A DNA stretch of 64,000 bases, taken from Branchiostoma floridae (lineage: Eukaryota > Chordata > Leptocardii > Amphioxiformes > Branchiostomatidae). The notes beneath the pieces were generated by a model. The model did not search any database. It saw only the letters and a list, made by a program, of their open reading frames with translations, and was not told the DNA's origin. The stretch covers positions 16,342,522 to 16,406,521 of the forward strand of contig NC_049989.1 of assembly GCF_000003815.2 (NCBI RefSeq), read 5' to 3'. Both the position numbers and the translations under genes were made by a program. Below, piece after piece: positions 34,683 to 49,600 of this stretch. The number at the start of each line of letters is the position of its first letter. Positions within the stretch are counted from its first letter, which is position 1.

Positions 34683-37600
34683 ATGGGGTGTAAAGAAACC
34701 TTAAGAGAGTTGTTTTCCTTTAAGACGTCGGTGGTGTTTTGGTTGGTGCCTATTGCAGCCTGTCCTCTACCGATCTCCTATGCATGGACGGAGTTCTACA
34801 TGGTGAGTATCGCCATTGAGTAATATTTAACGGTACGTTACCCTCCTGGTAGCTTATTGGTTGGGTAACATGACTTAGCAGTGTAAAAGGCAACTTCTAC
34901 TGACCTCAGTTAAGTCCTAATCAGTTTACTCCAATACATCGGAAGATTTCTGAACGGGCCCTTATACACTAGCTAAAGTTAAGGCACAACCCACGTTTTT
35001 TTTGGAGGCCACATTCGCCACGTATTTCTGAAAACGTCCAGGCTGTACAGGGCAGGCGCATCGCCCGTACTGGCACGCACGGGGGGCGAATCCGCAGCCC
35101 GATGGCACACAAAGTTTTGCCTGCACGTAAATTTAAAGTTCTACAGCGTGTCTGCGTGCTCCGAAATCCGTCGGACTCCCTACGAGTTCGTACGGAGGCG
35201 GTACTCACCACTTACGGACACCAAAAGATTACCCACGTTTTGGCACGTAGACAGCACGTATTTGCGCGTACGGCTGGTTGTGACCTTAGCTTTAAGGATG
35301 TGACGTTGAAATATAGAACATTGTAGAATATTGGCATTAGTTTTTGTGATTGATATAACAATTGTGTGTTTTTATTGATTAACTTATCGATTGATTGATT
35401 GATTTCCCTCAGCCAGCAGCATGTGCCTACGTCATCATCATCATGGCGGCTTATTGGATGTTCGAAGTGGTGCCATTGGCTGTGACGGCGCTCCTTCCCA
35501 TGATCCTCTTCCCGGTGATGGGGATCCAACCGTCATCAGAAGTCTGTTTGAACTACTTGAAGGTAAAACGTTTAACTTGAGATTACTGACAAGTTATGTC
35601 TACCTTGACAGGAGTACAAATGCAATAAGCCATTTTCATTTTTTTTAACAATGTAGTCTTTCCATGTCGGTAGTGAAGACTATCATTTTGTCTGTGTAGT
35701 GTGAGAGAGATTGTATACTATATTACCGACGCTTGCATCATGCAGAATTCAAACGCAGTGTAAGGGTAATTATTTGCGACATCGTACGTGGTGTTCATTG
35801 TATATGTTCTTTCCTTGTTCTTGGTAGCCAATAAAAAATCCTGTTTGAAAAGTGTCATGTCGATAAGTTGCTTACCTCAAAATCCAACCCAAAGGTAAAT
35901 GTAGGCTTTCTCAAGTGTCCTCTATCCCTTTAATTTGTTTGAGATGGGTGTATTCTGCTAGCATGATGTACCTGGGAGGAGGGGGTATACTTTGGCCTAG
36001 GGGGTTAGAATCTGGCTTAGGCTAGATTATACCCCGGGTTATAATTTAGCCTAGGCCAGAATATACCCGGGTATATTCTGGCCAGGGGTAGATTCTGGCC
36101 TACTACACCGGGAACATTAAGAGTCTTAGTCTTAGAGTTTGGTCTTGATTTAGAGTCCCTGACTTTAAGTATGTTCGTATTACAACCAAGGCAAAATCAT
36201 CATCATCATCATCATCAACATCATCTTTATCTTCTTCTCCTTCTATTTCTTTTCTTCAATTCATCAAACACGAACTCAGTCTGAAAAGATGATATCTCAC
36301 TGCACTTGGAACACCAGTGCGGGATATGCAACGAATTTCAGAGATAAAGAATGAATTTTCTTAGTTTTGTATATTTTGTTGTCTTTTAAGTCATACTTTT
36401 ACGTATTACGCAATATATAAATTGTAGAAGATCGGCGAAAATAACACAGTGCCGCAGTGAACAAATTAAACCCCGCAGTGCCGCACCGGTGACGCAAGTG
36501 CAGTGAGATACCACCTTTGCCCGTGCAATGTCCCGGTGTGAAAATACCATCGTATTTTGATCACTAGGAAATCAAAGTTCGGCATTAAAGTTAAGAAAAA
36601 AAAACAAGATGCATGTCTAGATTTTAAAATCAGACACCATAGATTTTGTACCAAGAACTAACAAAATATGGTCACAGCCAACAAGTCTTAGCTTCTATTT
36701 CTGCAGAAAGTGACACTAGTGTGGTAGACTGGTATCACTTATAAACTCACTGTCATGTGTACCACATTGGTGCCACTTTTACTATCGAACTACTTTTACT
36801 TCTACAACTATGGTCATGGCTACATATTCCTCACTAGTGTCACTTCTACATGTACAATTGAGGCTATCACACTACATGTATATATATATATTTCGCCATT
36901 TTGTAACTTTCTCGTCATGTTCACCATATCCGAAAGGGAAATATTTCCCCTGAAATCAGTCGAAAATCAATCAGTGCGCTGATGTCATCCATGAAATTTA
37001 CATGCCGTGGCCTAATAAAACAAAAATCAATGTAGTGTCAAAAGTATCACCAAGAATTCGACAGTGATACTTTAAAGGTGCACTCTCACTGCCATTGCGT
37101 CAAGTCTGCGTCACTACGTATATGGAGTTCGTTCACTGAGCCACTGTTCACTGAGCCGTTATTTTCTCCGCTTTTTTTAATGATTTATATATTGCGTAAT
37201 ACGTAAAAGTATGACTTAGAAGAAGACAAAATACACAAAATATTATGTTCGTTCTTTATCCTTGAAATTCGTTGAGTATCTTTCGAACCCCGCGGTGACG
37301 CAGGCTTGACGAAAGTGCAGTGAGTGCACATTAACAGAACAAGTATTGTTTCCGTAGGACAATTCAGTGTTGCTCCTTGGAGGGTTGCTGGTGGCTATCG
37401 CAGTGGAGAAGTGTAACCTGCACACGAGGATCGCACTCAGGATCCTGCTGCTGGTCGGATCAGAACTGCAGTGGTGAGTCAAAGTCTAAATCATATTGCT
37501 CACCTTGTAGTACATAGCTACGGTGGCCCAGAAGTACAATTTATTTTCTGTGTACATTTTTATTTTCTCTGTGCATTTTTATATTCTGTGTGCATTTTCA

Positions 37601-40600
37601 TTTTCTCTGTACATTTTCATATTCTGTGTGCATTTTGATTTTCTCTGTACATTTTGATATTCTGTGTGCATTTTCATTTTCTCTGTACATTTTCATATTC
37701 TGTGTGCATTTTCATATTCTGTGCGCATTTTCATTTTCTGTGTGCATTTTCATATTCTCTGTGCATTTTCATATTCTGTGCATCTTCATTTTCTGTGTGC
37801 ATTTTCATTTTCTCTGTGCATTTTTATATTCTGTGCGCATTTTCATTTTCTGTGTGCATTTTCAATTTCTCTCTGGATTTTCATTTTCTGTGTGCATTTT
37901 TATTCTCTCTGTGCATTTACATTTCATCTGTGCATTTTAATTTATCTGTGCATTTTCATTATCTCGGTCGGCGTTGCAGCGTCTTTCGTAAGGAACGTAA
38001 AATAGGGGTCTCGAGTTCGAGAAGGTGCCTCAGTACGTTATACGGAAGGGATAGCAACTCCTCCCTTTAAAGATGTACCCTGCTACATAAACAACAAAGA
38101 AACCGGGCCTGCTGAACTATGTGACACTAGATATTACAAGGGTTCTAAACGAATAAGTTAAGCGCAGTCAGTTGAGCAAAAGCTTTTTATTTGTACGCCC
38201 CTCCAATGACCAATGAACACACAGATGACTATAAGTATCAAAGAGTGTTGTTTAACGGCCGTATCAGGTTGGTACCTTTTTCATTTATCTATTTATTTAT
38301 TTCAGTGTACAATACACAAATACAAAACAATAGTCAGATGACAGCCTCCCATAAAGTCTTAACATCAGTTCAGTTCAGAACCAACAAAGCCAAGCGGAAT
38401 TCTACATTAAAGATAACAAAAGAAGCAATTTCACTTATAAAGATCATAAACAAGGGAAATCATAACAGGCACAAAGTTCCCCACGTACCCCCGAAGGCTG
38501 GTACCTTGCTTATGGCGTTGGAATTTGTTTGTATGTTTGTTTGTTTGTCTTCAGGGTGATGTTTGGCTTCATGGCCGCCACGGGGCTGTTGTCCATGTGG
38601 ATCAGTAACACTGCCGCCGCCGCCATGATGACCCCCATAGGTCAGGCCGTGCTGGACCAACTCTTCAGCGAAGAGAGAAGGCGGCAGCAGGAGGAATCTG
38701 ACGATGAATGTTCTCCATTAATAATCACTGGTACGGCTTACTTTATACAAACGGACAATAAAAACTATTGTGGTAGAAAGCAATATATGTATCACAAGGA
38801 AATACACAAATACCAAATTTAGGCAATGTTAATCGTCACATGGTCTAGTCTAATGAACTACTGCTCTGCTTACTCAAGCGCATGAATATACTTGGTGATC
38901 CGCCCCTCCAGTCCTGTCCTGCCACTTGCTACGTAAAGTAATCAAGCACCACAGGGTGGCTGATACTTTACTAGTAACCATGGTGACAGTCGTCTGGTCT
39001 AGGTCATTGACCTCATTCTTTTGGAGAAAATGAAGAAAATGCAGACGCAGGGAAGTACTCAACGCAACGATCAGGCGTCACCTGTATGATTTCAAATCTT
39101 CCTCGCTAACTTTCTAAGGCCATGTTGATTTGACTATATGGATGGCATCCTTTGAGAACCCCCAAACTGGCGAGTGTGCGAATAAAAAGTTTGGGGACTG
39201 ACTTTGGCATTCTATGATATCAGTAGCATTTTTTTCAATTGTTTTGACATTTTAACAATTGTTCTGGCAATCTATGGCATATTTTTGCTAAATTCACAGC
39301 TGCTTTGTACGATTTACAGTCTGGTCGTAAACGTTGTTTGAAAACGGCCGAAAACGGATGCGCGGATGTCATCCATATACTGTAATCTAATCAAAATGAC
39401 CCTCTGGCGTCAAAATAAATTTCTAAAGAGTAACATACGAACATAGGATTCATTCCAGTAAAACATACCACTGTACGTGTAATTTTTTTTACAGACGAAG
39501 ACATTGAAAACAACCACCATATTGTTCCAAGCTCAACCTTAGAGAATGGACACCATCCGGTAATGACTGATTATGAGTCAATCGCTGATATCGCTGTTCA
39601 GTAAGTACACATTTTGTAGTTTCGTTTCGTACGATCTTATAACTACCTTAAATGTACAGCTATCTAATGAAGATTGGTTTACAGGAATGCACGAAACTTT
39701 AAAGGGGCATTCCACTCCACACAGGAGTTTTATTTTCCAATAGATGGTAATTTTAGGAAGTAATAAATCCATACTACTTCACATTATACGATAGAGTACC
39801 CAGTTGCGCCACGTGCTTCAAAAGCATTCAGTCTTCTACTAAACTCCCCAAGTACTCTCTAATTTGATTAATCCTATGGCTGAATACAATTCAACGCTTT
39901 TAGGTAAAGTTACAAAACTAATTTCAGGATCGCTAAGAAATCTCGTTTGGTTATGTTTTCTTTGCTATCTCATGAGCAATTTGCCTTCTTGGTGTGCTTA
40001 GCGACCCTCATTTATTCCGAAAATATGCACGATATACAGAGTGCCTCTGCGTATAGGGAATGCATGGGTAGGGTCTGCATGGGTTTAGTAAGTGTCATAT
40101 TGTTTTATAAAACACACATCGCGCAATTCATCACAAGATGAATTCCACAAAAATCTATATCTATATAGCCGGCATAACCGTCGCTCGGCGTAACACAACA
40201 GCTTCGCAGGCACGCGGCGCGGCAGCAGCTGGTTACATTACACCGAACGACCCGTCACACCTAGCGTTTGCACATCTATCTGCAAGCGTTCTTTAAAACT
40301 ATCCAGAGAAGATGCCCCTACTGTTGACATATTTTCATGTTTATATGTGGTATATTTTGTAATTATCTAAATGGATGCACTATAGACGTGCTTAATTCTG
40401 TGTCTTCGATAAAAAATGGATAAAAATCATATAGTGGGAATCAAAAAGGACAAGATAGTGTTTAGCCTGCATTCTAATTTTATAAATTTCCCGCTATCTG
40501 TATATCATATTGTTTTCATCAGCGTGCAATTACTGCCAAACTTTTCCAAGTCTCGAAACAAAATCTCGCAAGATCAACCCTTATTTGGAAACATGGGCGT

Positions 40601-43600
40601 GAATAATTAGTTATCACTATCCCGTCAGTCATAGTGATTGACAGCGCATCTGGGCACAGACCTGGGCAGTCGGGCTGTGCCCCGTTTCGTGCCTGAATGG
40701 GCACGGAACGGGGCAGGCCGGGGTTGGGGGGGGGGGGTCGACACTGTACACTGTGCAGTAATAGAAATACCGGCGCCTTTACAACCAGTCAATTGGAAAC
40801 CACCTAAAGCATGGCTTTTAGCCAAGTAAGCGTTCAGGTCTAACAGATATGCCTGTGCGTGACTTCTTCAACACTGGTAATGATCTGTTGAACAAACAGT
40901 CATGCCATGAATATTTGTGCGCTGGCTGTCACTGGCGCGGCAATGGTATGGTCATGCATATGCGACAAAATAGTAAACATTTGCGGCCTGCATACCGCTC
41001 GAATCTGCTTTTGTATCTTGGAATATTTACACAAATAAAGACAGTACCGACCATGCCGGGGTGACGGTAAAGAGAGGAAGGGTCGAACACCTTGTTTATT
41101 AAGACTCTCCTAATATACATGCAAATGGTGGAGCAGGGCCTCTATCCTGATAGCAACACATTTCCATTAGATCTTCTTCTGATTCAATTCTACCAGTTTC
41201 TTCATCATACTTGGTTACATCTATGGCATTGATAATGAATTAGAATAAGAAGCTATCTGAAGGGGTAATATCGTCTTTATTTCTTATGAATGAGAAACTA
41301 TGCGGAACACTGAATGAACGTGCATGATAACTGGCTCCTTGCCTTGTTTGGAATGTCCAGATCCAACAGATATGCCTGTACGTGACATCTCCTGCACTGA
41401 CAATGATCGTGCCATGAATATGAGTGCATGGGACGTAACTGCCACGGACCATAACCTGTAACCTCACTTGTCATCTGTACACAAAGTGAAGTACAGAATT
41501 CTTCTTGTGCTGCAGTACTGTGCAACGTAATTTCAAGCATCTTATGTTCGTATGTTCACTAGATCTATGAGGGTAGCCATCGCAATTTCAGTAATTATCG
41601 GCCATAACTTGAGTTTTGAGGGACTCTTAGGGCGGCCCCAAACCTCAATAACGAAGAAAAAACTCTAGGGTTTTAACCATATAGCTGTTCTTAGTTCCAC
41701 ATACATAATCACACATACAAAGAATGACCCAATTTGGCCGACCCCAAACTTCTGACCTCAGCACAGTTTGCCTTTTTTTTGGCGCAGTTATATTTTTTGA
41801 AGATTACACTCAACTGTTCGAAAGTCAACAAGACTGTCACATATCTATCGAGATAGCGGGAGCGAAATTACATGTCAGAGAACTTGATCAAGAAAATTAC
41901 AATGCACTTGTATTCATCCCAGACTGGTATTGTAGCTTTGTTATGTTAGCCTTGATAGCTATGTATCTTGTTTCTAGATAAATTTTCAACATGCATGGCG
42001 AAGTACTGCATCCACGTGGTGTCACATATGTGGAGTCCTGGTAAACCCCATAAGGACCCTTTTTCATTGTGTACGATGTGATAGATATACGCAGTGATTT
42101 AGTAAGGTATCTACTGAAAGACGTTAAAGAGCAAAAACAAAATGTGTAAAATTAAGATATCCTCATATCCCCCATGTAGAGCCACAGGCCTTCTACTATT
42201 CAAAAATAACAAGGAGAATTTGCCACGCTAGAGGGTACTAATATTTGAATTTTGGGGTCCTGGCCCATGGACTACAGCAATGTTACTTGTATAGCAGATA
42301 ACTGCTTATCTCGACAGCTTTCAGGTGAAGCCATGACGGCAACGCCGTTTGTAGTGTCAGGTAAACTACTGGCACAGGTTCTTCCTCACCCTGTCGATGT
42401 TCATCATTGTGAGCAGTCTGTACGGGTAGGTTGGTTCCATCTGGCTAACAGTGTCGAGCTTAGCCATCTGGGACAAGGGGATGGAAAGAGTAACATCACG
42501 TTTTATTTAGTCTTTCCAGCCATAGATGTCTCAGCAAACTCTGTACTATCTACGTACCTGAGCACAACATTATTTTGACGTTGGTGGGGTACCTTCAGTA
42601 GCTTTTATGCCATGATAACATATAACGCTGCTTCACCTTTATCCGAGGGTAACCTATATTCGTTTTTTAAAGAAAAAACGCATTTACGGATGTGAAGTCG
42701 ACGGACGGTGGTTTCAAATCGGAACATTTTGAAAATATTGCACATTTGAAACCACTGTCAGTAGACTTGATACTCCTAAATGTGCTGTTTTTGAAAGGCA
42801 ACGGATAAAGGTCACCCCACGGATAAAGGTGAACTGGCGTTAACGTTATTGAAGTTATTTGCGGGTGTGAGATCATGTGATGTAGTCATCATCAACTGGA
42901 ACTTGTCACAAGACTTGCAAGGGTCCTAGAAGAAATGCTGCAATCAAACGGTGGGCATACAAAACATGGCTGACAAAAGAATACTATTGTCTCGTTGTCT
43001 TATATTGCATTAGAACTACAACACTGTCATCCTCCTACGCCCGGTCCCCAACGGCTAGCTAACTCAGCCTATTGGGGCCCTGCTGTCTGGTAGCCCACCA
43101 GCAGTTACTACTATGATTGTCGCCACATACCAGCTGTCAACCAATCAGAGAATAGGCCTTTCTTGGGCTTTCTTGGGCTTACGAAAGCCATCTCGCAAAG
43201 GCCGCTGGGAAGCTATCAGCCAATCTTGTTACGTCTTACATAGCTCCATCCTCCTACGCCCGATCCTCAACGGCTGACTGCCCATATAAGGGTAAGCTCA
43301 TTAATATTCATAAGCAGGGGGTCAGTAACTGATGAGTGCATCAGACAGCAGAGGTGACCACAAGGAGTTTCGACACGACTGTGGTCCCTCAGCGTAGGAG
43401 AATGCAACACTGTGAGAGTGCTAGCATGGATGACTCCATCACCTGTTCCTCCGTGATCTCCCAGCCAGTGGCGGCGCCCATGTTGTCCTCCAGCTGCTGA
43501 AGAGTTTTCGCGCCAATGATGACAGACGACACCACGTCTTTCTGTAGCAGCCAGCGGATTGCAACCTGCGCCGGGGTTTTACCTAAAAGCGATAAACATG

Positions 43601-46600
43601 GACTGTAAAGTTAGTTCACCTTTATCCGTAGGGTAACCTATATCCGTTGTATATAGAAATAAGGTATTTTGGGATCGTTAAGTCAATGGACGGTACTTTC
43701 ACATTGCAATATTTTGAAAATGTTGACATTTGAAACCAAGCCGTTGACCTGAAATATCTAAATACCCAGTTTGTTTTAAAACAACGAATCTAGGTTACCC
43801 CACAGATTAAGGTTAACTAGCGTTACAATGTGAATCTGATGCAAATGACGACAGGTTTCGTAATCGTTATCCTTATAATACTTATTAGGAACTTGTATCT
43901 GCCTCGTCACCAACAGGCCACACTTTGCGCTAACCGTTGAGCACGAACTACGATTCTCTGTTGAACCTACCATGAGCCCTAGCTGCATTTTTCGTGGCAT
44001 CAATGATCTTCCAGGTCTTGTCATCTTTTTTAATCCCCTCGAAGTGTGGGATCGCCTCGAGGTCGATTCCCTTCTTTGTGGCGTGTGAGATTCTGCTTCC
44101 CTCGGGTGTGCCATCTTCTCTTTTGTACTTCCCAGTCAGCAGACCTCTGAGCACAAGTAGTAAAAAGGTAAAAATAAAGGTACAGCGACAAAGGATAAAT
44201 GCAAGTGACTGATGAAATAACCAGTGGAGAACAGAAACTATCACTACTACTAAACGATCGATGAAACATAATTATAACCGCACCCTTTGAGCGGGCTCCA
44301 CGGGATGATACCGATACCCTCCCGCCTGCAGACGTCGGCCAGCTCCCACTCTATCCCACGGCACACCAGGTTATACTCCGCCTGAAGTCAATAGGAAAGT
44401 ACTTTTCTTATGTTGATTATCTTTTAATAAACCTTAACATTTTGCCCACGATTGTAATATTCCACGGCACAGCAGTCCGTTTGAATGATCTGTAGGTACA
44501 ATTCAATTGTGGGTGATTTTTGCGTTGCATTTAACCACACACTTTCCTCCGTAATAAGTTGGTAGTTTTTCCACAAATGCAGGGGAAATATGAAAAGTTG
44601 GATTGTAGTGGACTCCAACTACTATCAGGAAAAAACTGTTCCTGTTCAAAGAGGTAAAAAAGGTGTCGAAAATAAGAAAGAAAAATTTATAATGAAAAAA
44701 AACCTCCTAGTAAACACAGATCCAAAATGCTGTAGAGATCGCACTTGGTAGGCTCAATGATATATACCCTTTGACCTACAAATACCGCTCTGAAGTTGGC
44801 TCTGAACAGGCTCTGAGACGAATTTTCTGAGACCGTTCTCTTTACACAGTAAAAAATGGGTCTTGGCACTCCTGCTGTGCGTCTTGGCACTCCCGCTGAG
44901 CGTCTTGAGGCCACATCTGATGTGGTCTCAAGACGCACAGCAGGAATCTGGTCTTGAGACCGCTAAATCGCTCTTTACACTGTGGCTGAGACGTCTTGGC
45001 TGAGACGGTCTTGAGACGGTCTTGGCCAAGACGTCTCATAAAAACCTAGTGTAAAGCGACTTCGTCTTCGTTACCCTCTAAAAACCCTACTGGGGTGTCG
45101 CTGAGGGGGTATGTAAAACAAACAAGCAAGCCACAGGCCACCAGGCGTATACTCTTCGCCCATGCGGGTGTTTTTTTCCTCATATTCACAATACTCACAA
45201 TAGGAGGACCTGTTTTTACAGCGGGCTTGTGCAGTGCAAAATATAACCGATGTTCGGCAAATATATCTTAGAACAAAGACGGACTGTTGTAAAACCAAAT
45301 ATGGCGCACCTGAAGAGATATTCACTTGTTGAGTCCCATGGACTTGCTCAGCTCAACAATCTTCTGCAGCTGCCAGCCGGTGACGTTATTGACTGATCAT
45401 TAAACCAAAACCATTATGATGGAGACTAGAGTTTGCTGGCAGCACAGTATTAAGTATGTGAGCAGAAGAAGCTCGATTTGTTTTACTTATGGACATTCTT
45501 TTATTATTATTGCCTTCGCCAGAATGGCAAGGTTATGTTTTAGGCCTGTACGTCTGCCTGTCTGTCTGTCTGTGTGTGAACAGCATAACTCGAGAAGCCT
45601 TAAATGGATCCTGATGATATTTGGTAGGTAGGTAGGGGTCAGGACAACGAAGGTCAAGTTCGATAATGGCCCCCTAGCGGCTTGCTAAGGTACTGCGGCG
45701 GAACTTCAATTTTTTACATCTCGTGTTCTGGACATGCTGATTTTTGACTGGTAGATAGCCCCTGGGACAGAAGCAATTGCAAGTGCTGTAAGTTTGGGCT
45801 CCCTAACGGCTTTTTTTGGAACTGCAGGCGCCGGTTTCCTTTCAAACTTTGGGCGAGAATAACTCGAAAACGTGTTGACAGATCGTCATGATTTTTGGTA
45901 TGTAGATGGCTGATGACTTACAAAATGGAATACTAATTACTACTAATTACTACGAACATGTAACGTTAGCGTTTAGACAAGGCATTAAGAGATAGGCGAG
46001 GAGAAGACATTTGCGGTGGTTTCGAGGTCTCCGTGAATTGGCCACTGTGAAAAGCATCGCGAATATTCCTGCATTTACAAGATGTTGGTGTCTAGAGTTC
46101 AACAGAAAACACACATCTTTTACTGACTAAACGTCTTCTATAACCGCTATTCGTTCTTTTTATCAATTACAGACCTCTGGACGAAGCAAACATCTCCGTA
46201 GATCTTGAAACAGTGAGTGTTACCTTTGAGCATGTCTGTGTCACCTTCTTCATTTTCATTCTAGACGTGCAAATATCACATAAGACTGGCTTATTTCGCC
46301 ACGTATTTTATTCCAGCGTCATAGTTGTTTTATTGTACGAAACCTTATGTAAAAAAATAAACAGGAAACATCCTCATCCTTACAAAATAAGTACGTAAAA
46401 TTCTATTCTATTCTATTCTATTCTATTTCTTTCCATTCTATTCTATTCTAAATCTATTCTATTCTATTCTATTCTATTCTATTCTATTCTATTCTATTCT
46501 TTCCATTCCTTTCCATTCCTTTCCATTCTATTCTATTCTAAATTTATTCTATTCTATTCTATTACATTGCATTCTATTACATTACATTACGTTAAATGTA

Positions 46601-49600
46601 TATACGTTTATATATGCATATGGTCAATAGACGCTTCTTTATTGTGTGTTTATAGGACAGTAAACCTGTTGGGACGGAACACGAGTCTGTCCGTCAACTG
46701 AAGATGAGGAAAGCCATGTTGCTGTGTGTTGCCTACGCCGCTAACATCGGCGGCATCGCCACTCTACCAGGGACGCCTACCAACATCATTGTTGCCGAGC
46801 AGGTGCAAATGTGAGTTCTGATAAGCTAAGAGCACAACCCGCCGTACGTGTAATTTGTCCGTACGATTTTTGGGAAGCCACGTGGGCCACGTATTTCTGA
46901 AAACGTTCAGGCTGTACAGGGCAGGTGCGTCGTCTGAACTGGCACGTACGGGGCCGAATCCGCAGCCCGATGGCACACAGAGTTTTGTCTGCAAGTAAAG
47001 TTCTACGGCGTGTCTGCGTGCTCAGTTCGTACGGAGGCGGTACTTACCACTTACGGATCCCAATCGTTTTACCCACGTTTTGGCATGTAGACAGCACGTA
47101 TTTGCACTTACGGCTGGTTGTGCCCTTAGCTAAACACAAACAGTTGTGACGTAACGAGATATGGGTTCTCTTCCACCATAAACGATGACGTATTAAAAAG
47201 AGACGTCAAGATGTCTAAAATATTAAAGTATTCATGTCTTGAGCTAGGACGTGACAGAGGTAACGAAAGTTCACCTTTATTCGTGGGGTAACCTATATTC
47301 GCTGTTTTAAAACCAGGAGGTATTTGGGGATATCAAGTGGATGGACAGTGGTTTGAAAGTGCAATATTTTTAAAATACAGCTTATTTACCAATTTAAAAC
47401 CACCGTCCGTCGCATTGACATCCCTAAATACCCATCTTTTTTTAAACAACGGATAAAGGTTACCTCGCGGATAAATGTGAACTAGCGTTACATGTATATT
47501 CATGTACCTTTGTCTCATCACATTGTTTTTGTTTGTGTACATTTTTTTGCATTGCATACCCAGTAAACCATCTCATAGCGTAACGCACCAGGTTTGTACT
47601 GAACAGTTCAAGCTGTATACCCAGATAGTCCTTTCGAAGCGTGATATTCGGGGTATCAGGACAGTTCGGCACATGGACACTTCGGCCCGGACATTTCGGT
47701 CCCAATACCAGGACACTTTGGCCTCAGGTTCAGGACATTTCGACCAGGCCCTTATGCAAGTTAGCCCGAGTCAACTAAATAACGTATAATTTTAGGACGT
47801 ACCGGACATCCCGAACGCTTTCCAACATGGCGACCCGGTATACGTAGTTGAACAGTAAAAAAGAAATATTTGTAACGGATCGCGTTGTGGTGTACTTATT
47901 TACTTATTTGTTTAAGACGGCTGAACCCCTTGGCGCAGTAGGTAAGACTTCAGGGAAGCCGGGGACATGCAGAAAAACCGGAACAAAAAGGGATCTTCGT
48001 GCCCCGGAAACGCAAATAAGTACAATACTGTACAAGTAAAATTATACGTCTTGAAACTAACGTCGAATTGGGCGACGTGTTAGATAACTATCAGGGCCTG
48101 GACCGGGTGCCGAATGACCTGAATTCGAACCTGGGGCCGAAATGTCCTGATTGGCAGGGGTCCGAGGTGTCCATGTGCCGAACTGTCCGGCATTCGACAT
48201 TAGGCTCTTAAACGTGCTCCAGGTGTACGGCTCTTCTTAAAGTCGGGATCTCCATTTAACGTCCTATCTGAGGAAATCACTAACCACAGTTGGGTACTCA
48301 TTTTTACCCGAGTGAAGTGAGTGAGTTGGTGTAAAGTTCCTATCCCAAGGTCACAACATCGGAGCCTTCGAATCCCGAACCTCCAGGTTTTGGGTCAAAC
48401 ACCCTGCAAATACGCCGCCGATGCCACCATAGCTGCTTTAGATCATAATTCTTACAGTGAAATAACTATTGGAAAGATCCACTTTGTATGGCTAAAAGAT
48501 ACGGAACATTCTAATCAAAGATGTTTTTGTGAATGTGTTGTAGTGCGTTTCCGGACAGTCCTGGGATCGACTTCGCCACGTGGTTCTTCTTCGGATTCCC
48601 GGTCGCAATTCTCTGCCTTCTTCTAGCCTGGTTATGGCTTATCATCATCTTTGTAGGGTGCAGGTAATATAATATTTTATTCTTGACATAACCTCAAAGA
48701 TTTTTGAAAATTCTTCTTTCAGTTTTTGATTGCAGCAATAATGTTGAACAAAATTATTCATTACAAAATGACATGCGAGGAGTTGTCAATTTTGTGGTAC
48801 TGTTTGCAACGTTTGTTATCGTCATGTTTGCTGGTTTGAACATTCAATAAATTGTCATATTTGGCATGAAATATTCCTTCATTTTGCACGTTCAACTATT
48901 CACTGAATCGGATTTAAGCTGCAACTTTTGTCAAAAAGAATTTTCCACCGACCAACTCAAGTCTTTCTCAAGCCAAAGACTGTCCAGTCTTTGTAATTCC
49001 TTCACAAAGACTTGGCGTTGGTCAGTCAAAAAAATTGTGTAAGTCTAATTATTTGTGTTAGAAGGTATAGTTTAAGTCTGATCCGGAATAACTTCTATGA
49101 ACACAGATAAACTTTCAAGGTATGTTCAACTATTGTAGAGTCTGGTGCCGGGCAGAGAAAAACAAAGGCGCTCAGAGAGTTATCCAGAAAGCTTACAACG
49201 ATCTTGGAAGCATGACGTGAGTCTTTGGTATACGTTTGCTTACGTTGTTTCTTTGTAGCACTAGATCTGTTATTTTTGCGTGCGTGTGTGCCTTAATATA
49301 TGCTAGAGTCGCATTTTCAGAGGAGTGCCCGTTGGGGAGTTTGTGGGTAAGAAGAGTATAAAAGACAAGGACACAGAACGTTTAGAAAATTTAAGAAAAT
49401 TTCTAATGAGCATAGTTTGTTTACATTTGTTTGCGTTTGTTTACATTTCTTGATACACTCTTGTCTTCTCGTTGCCGCAGATGGCCTGGCTGGGCAAAGC
49501 TTTGGAAATGTCATCCTAGCAAAAAAAAGTTGTTGGCGTTTTACATTTTACAGTGACAGCCATACACCATTACAATACCAAGAGCCACACGCCTTGTTTG

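Noticed and set aside
37590-38070. Overlapping plus-strand ORFs rich in Phe, His and Cys
   Set aside because: They arise from the 19-bp minisatellite, and the same peptide appears in all three frames.
45400-46172. Expected upstream aldo-keto reductase exons on the minus strand
   Set aside because: Read in the minus frames without finding the N-terminal barrel motifs. The stretch is repeat-like.
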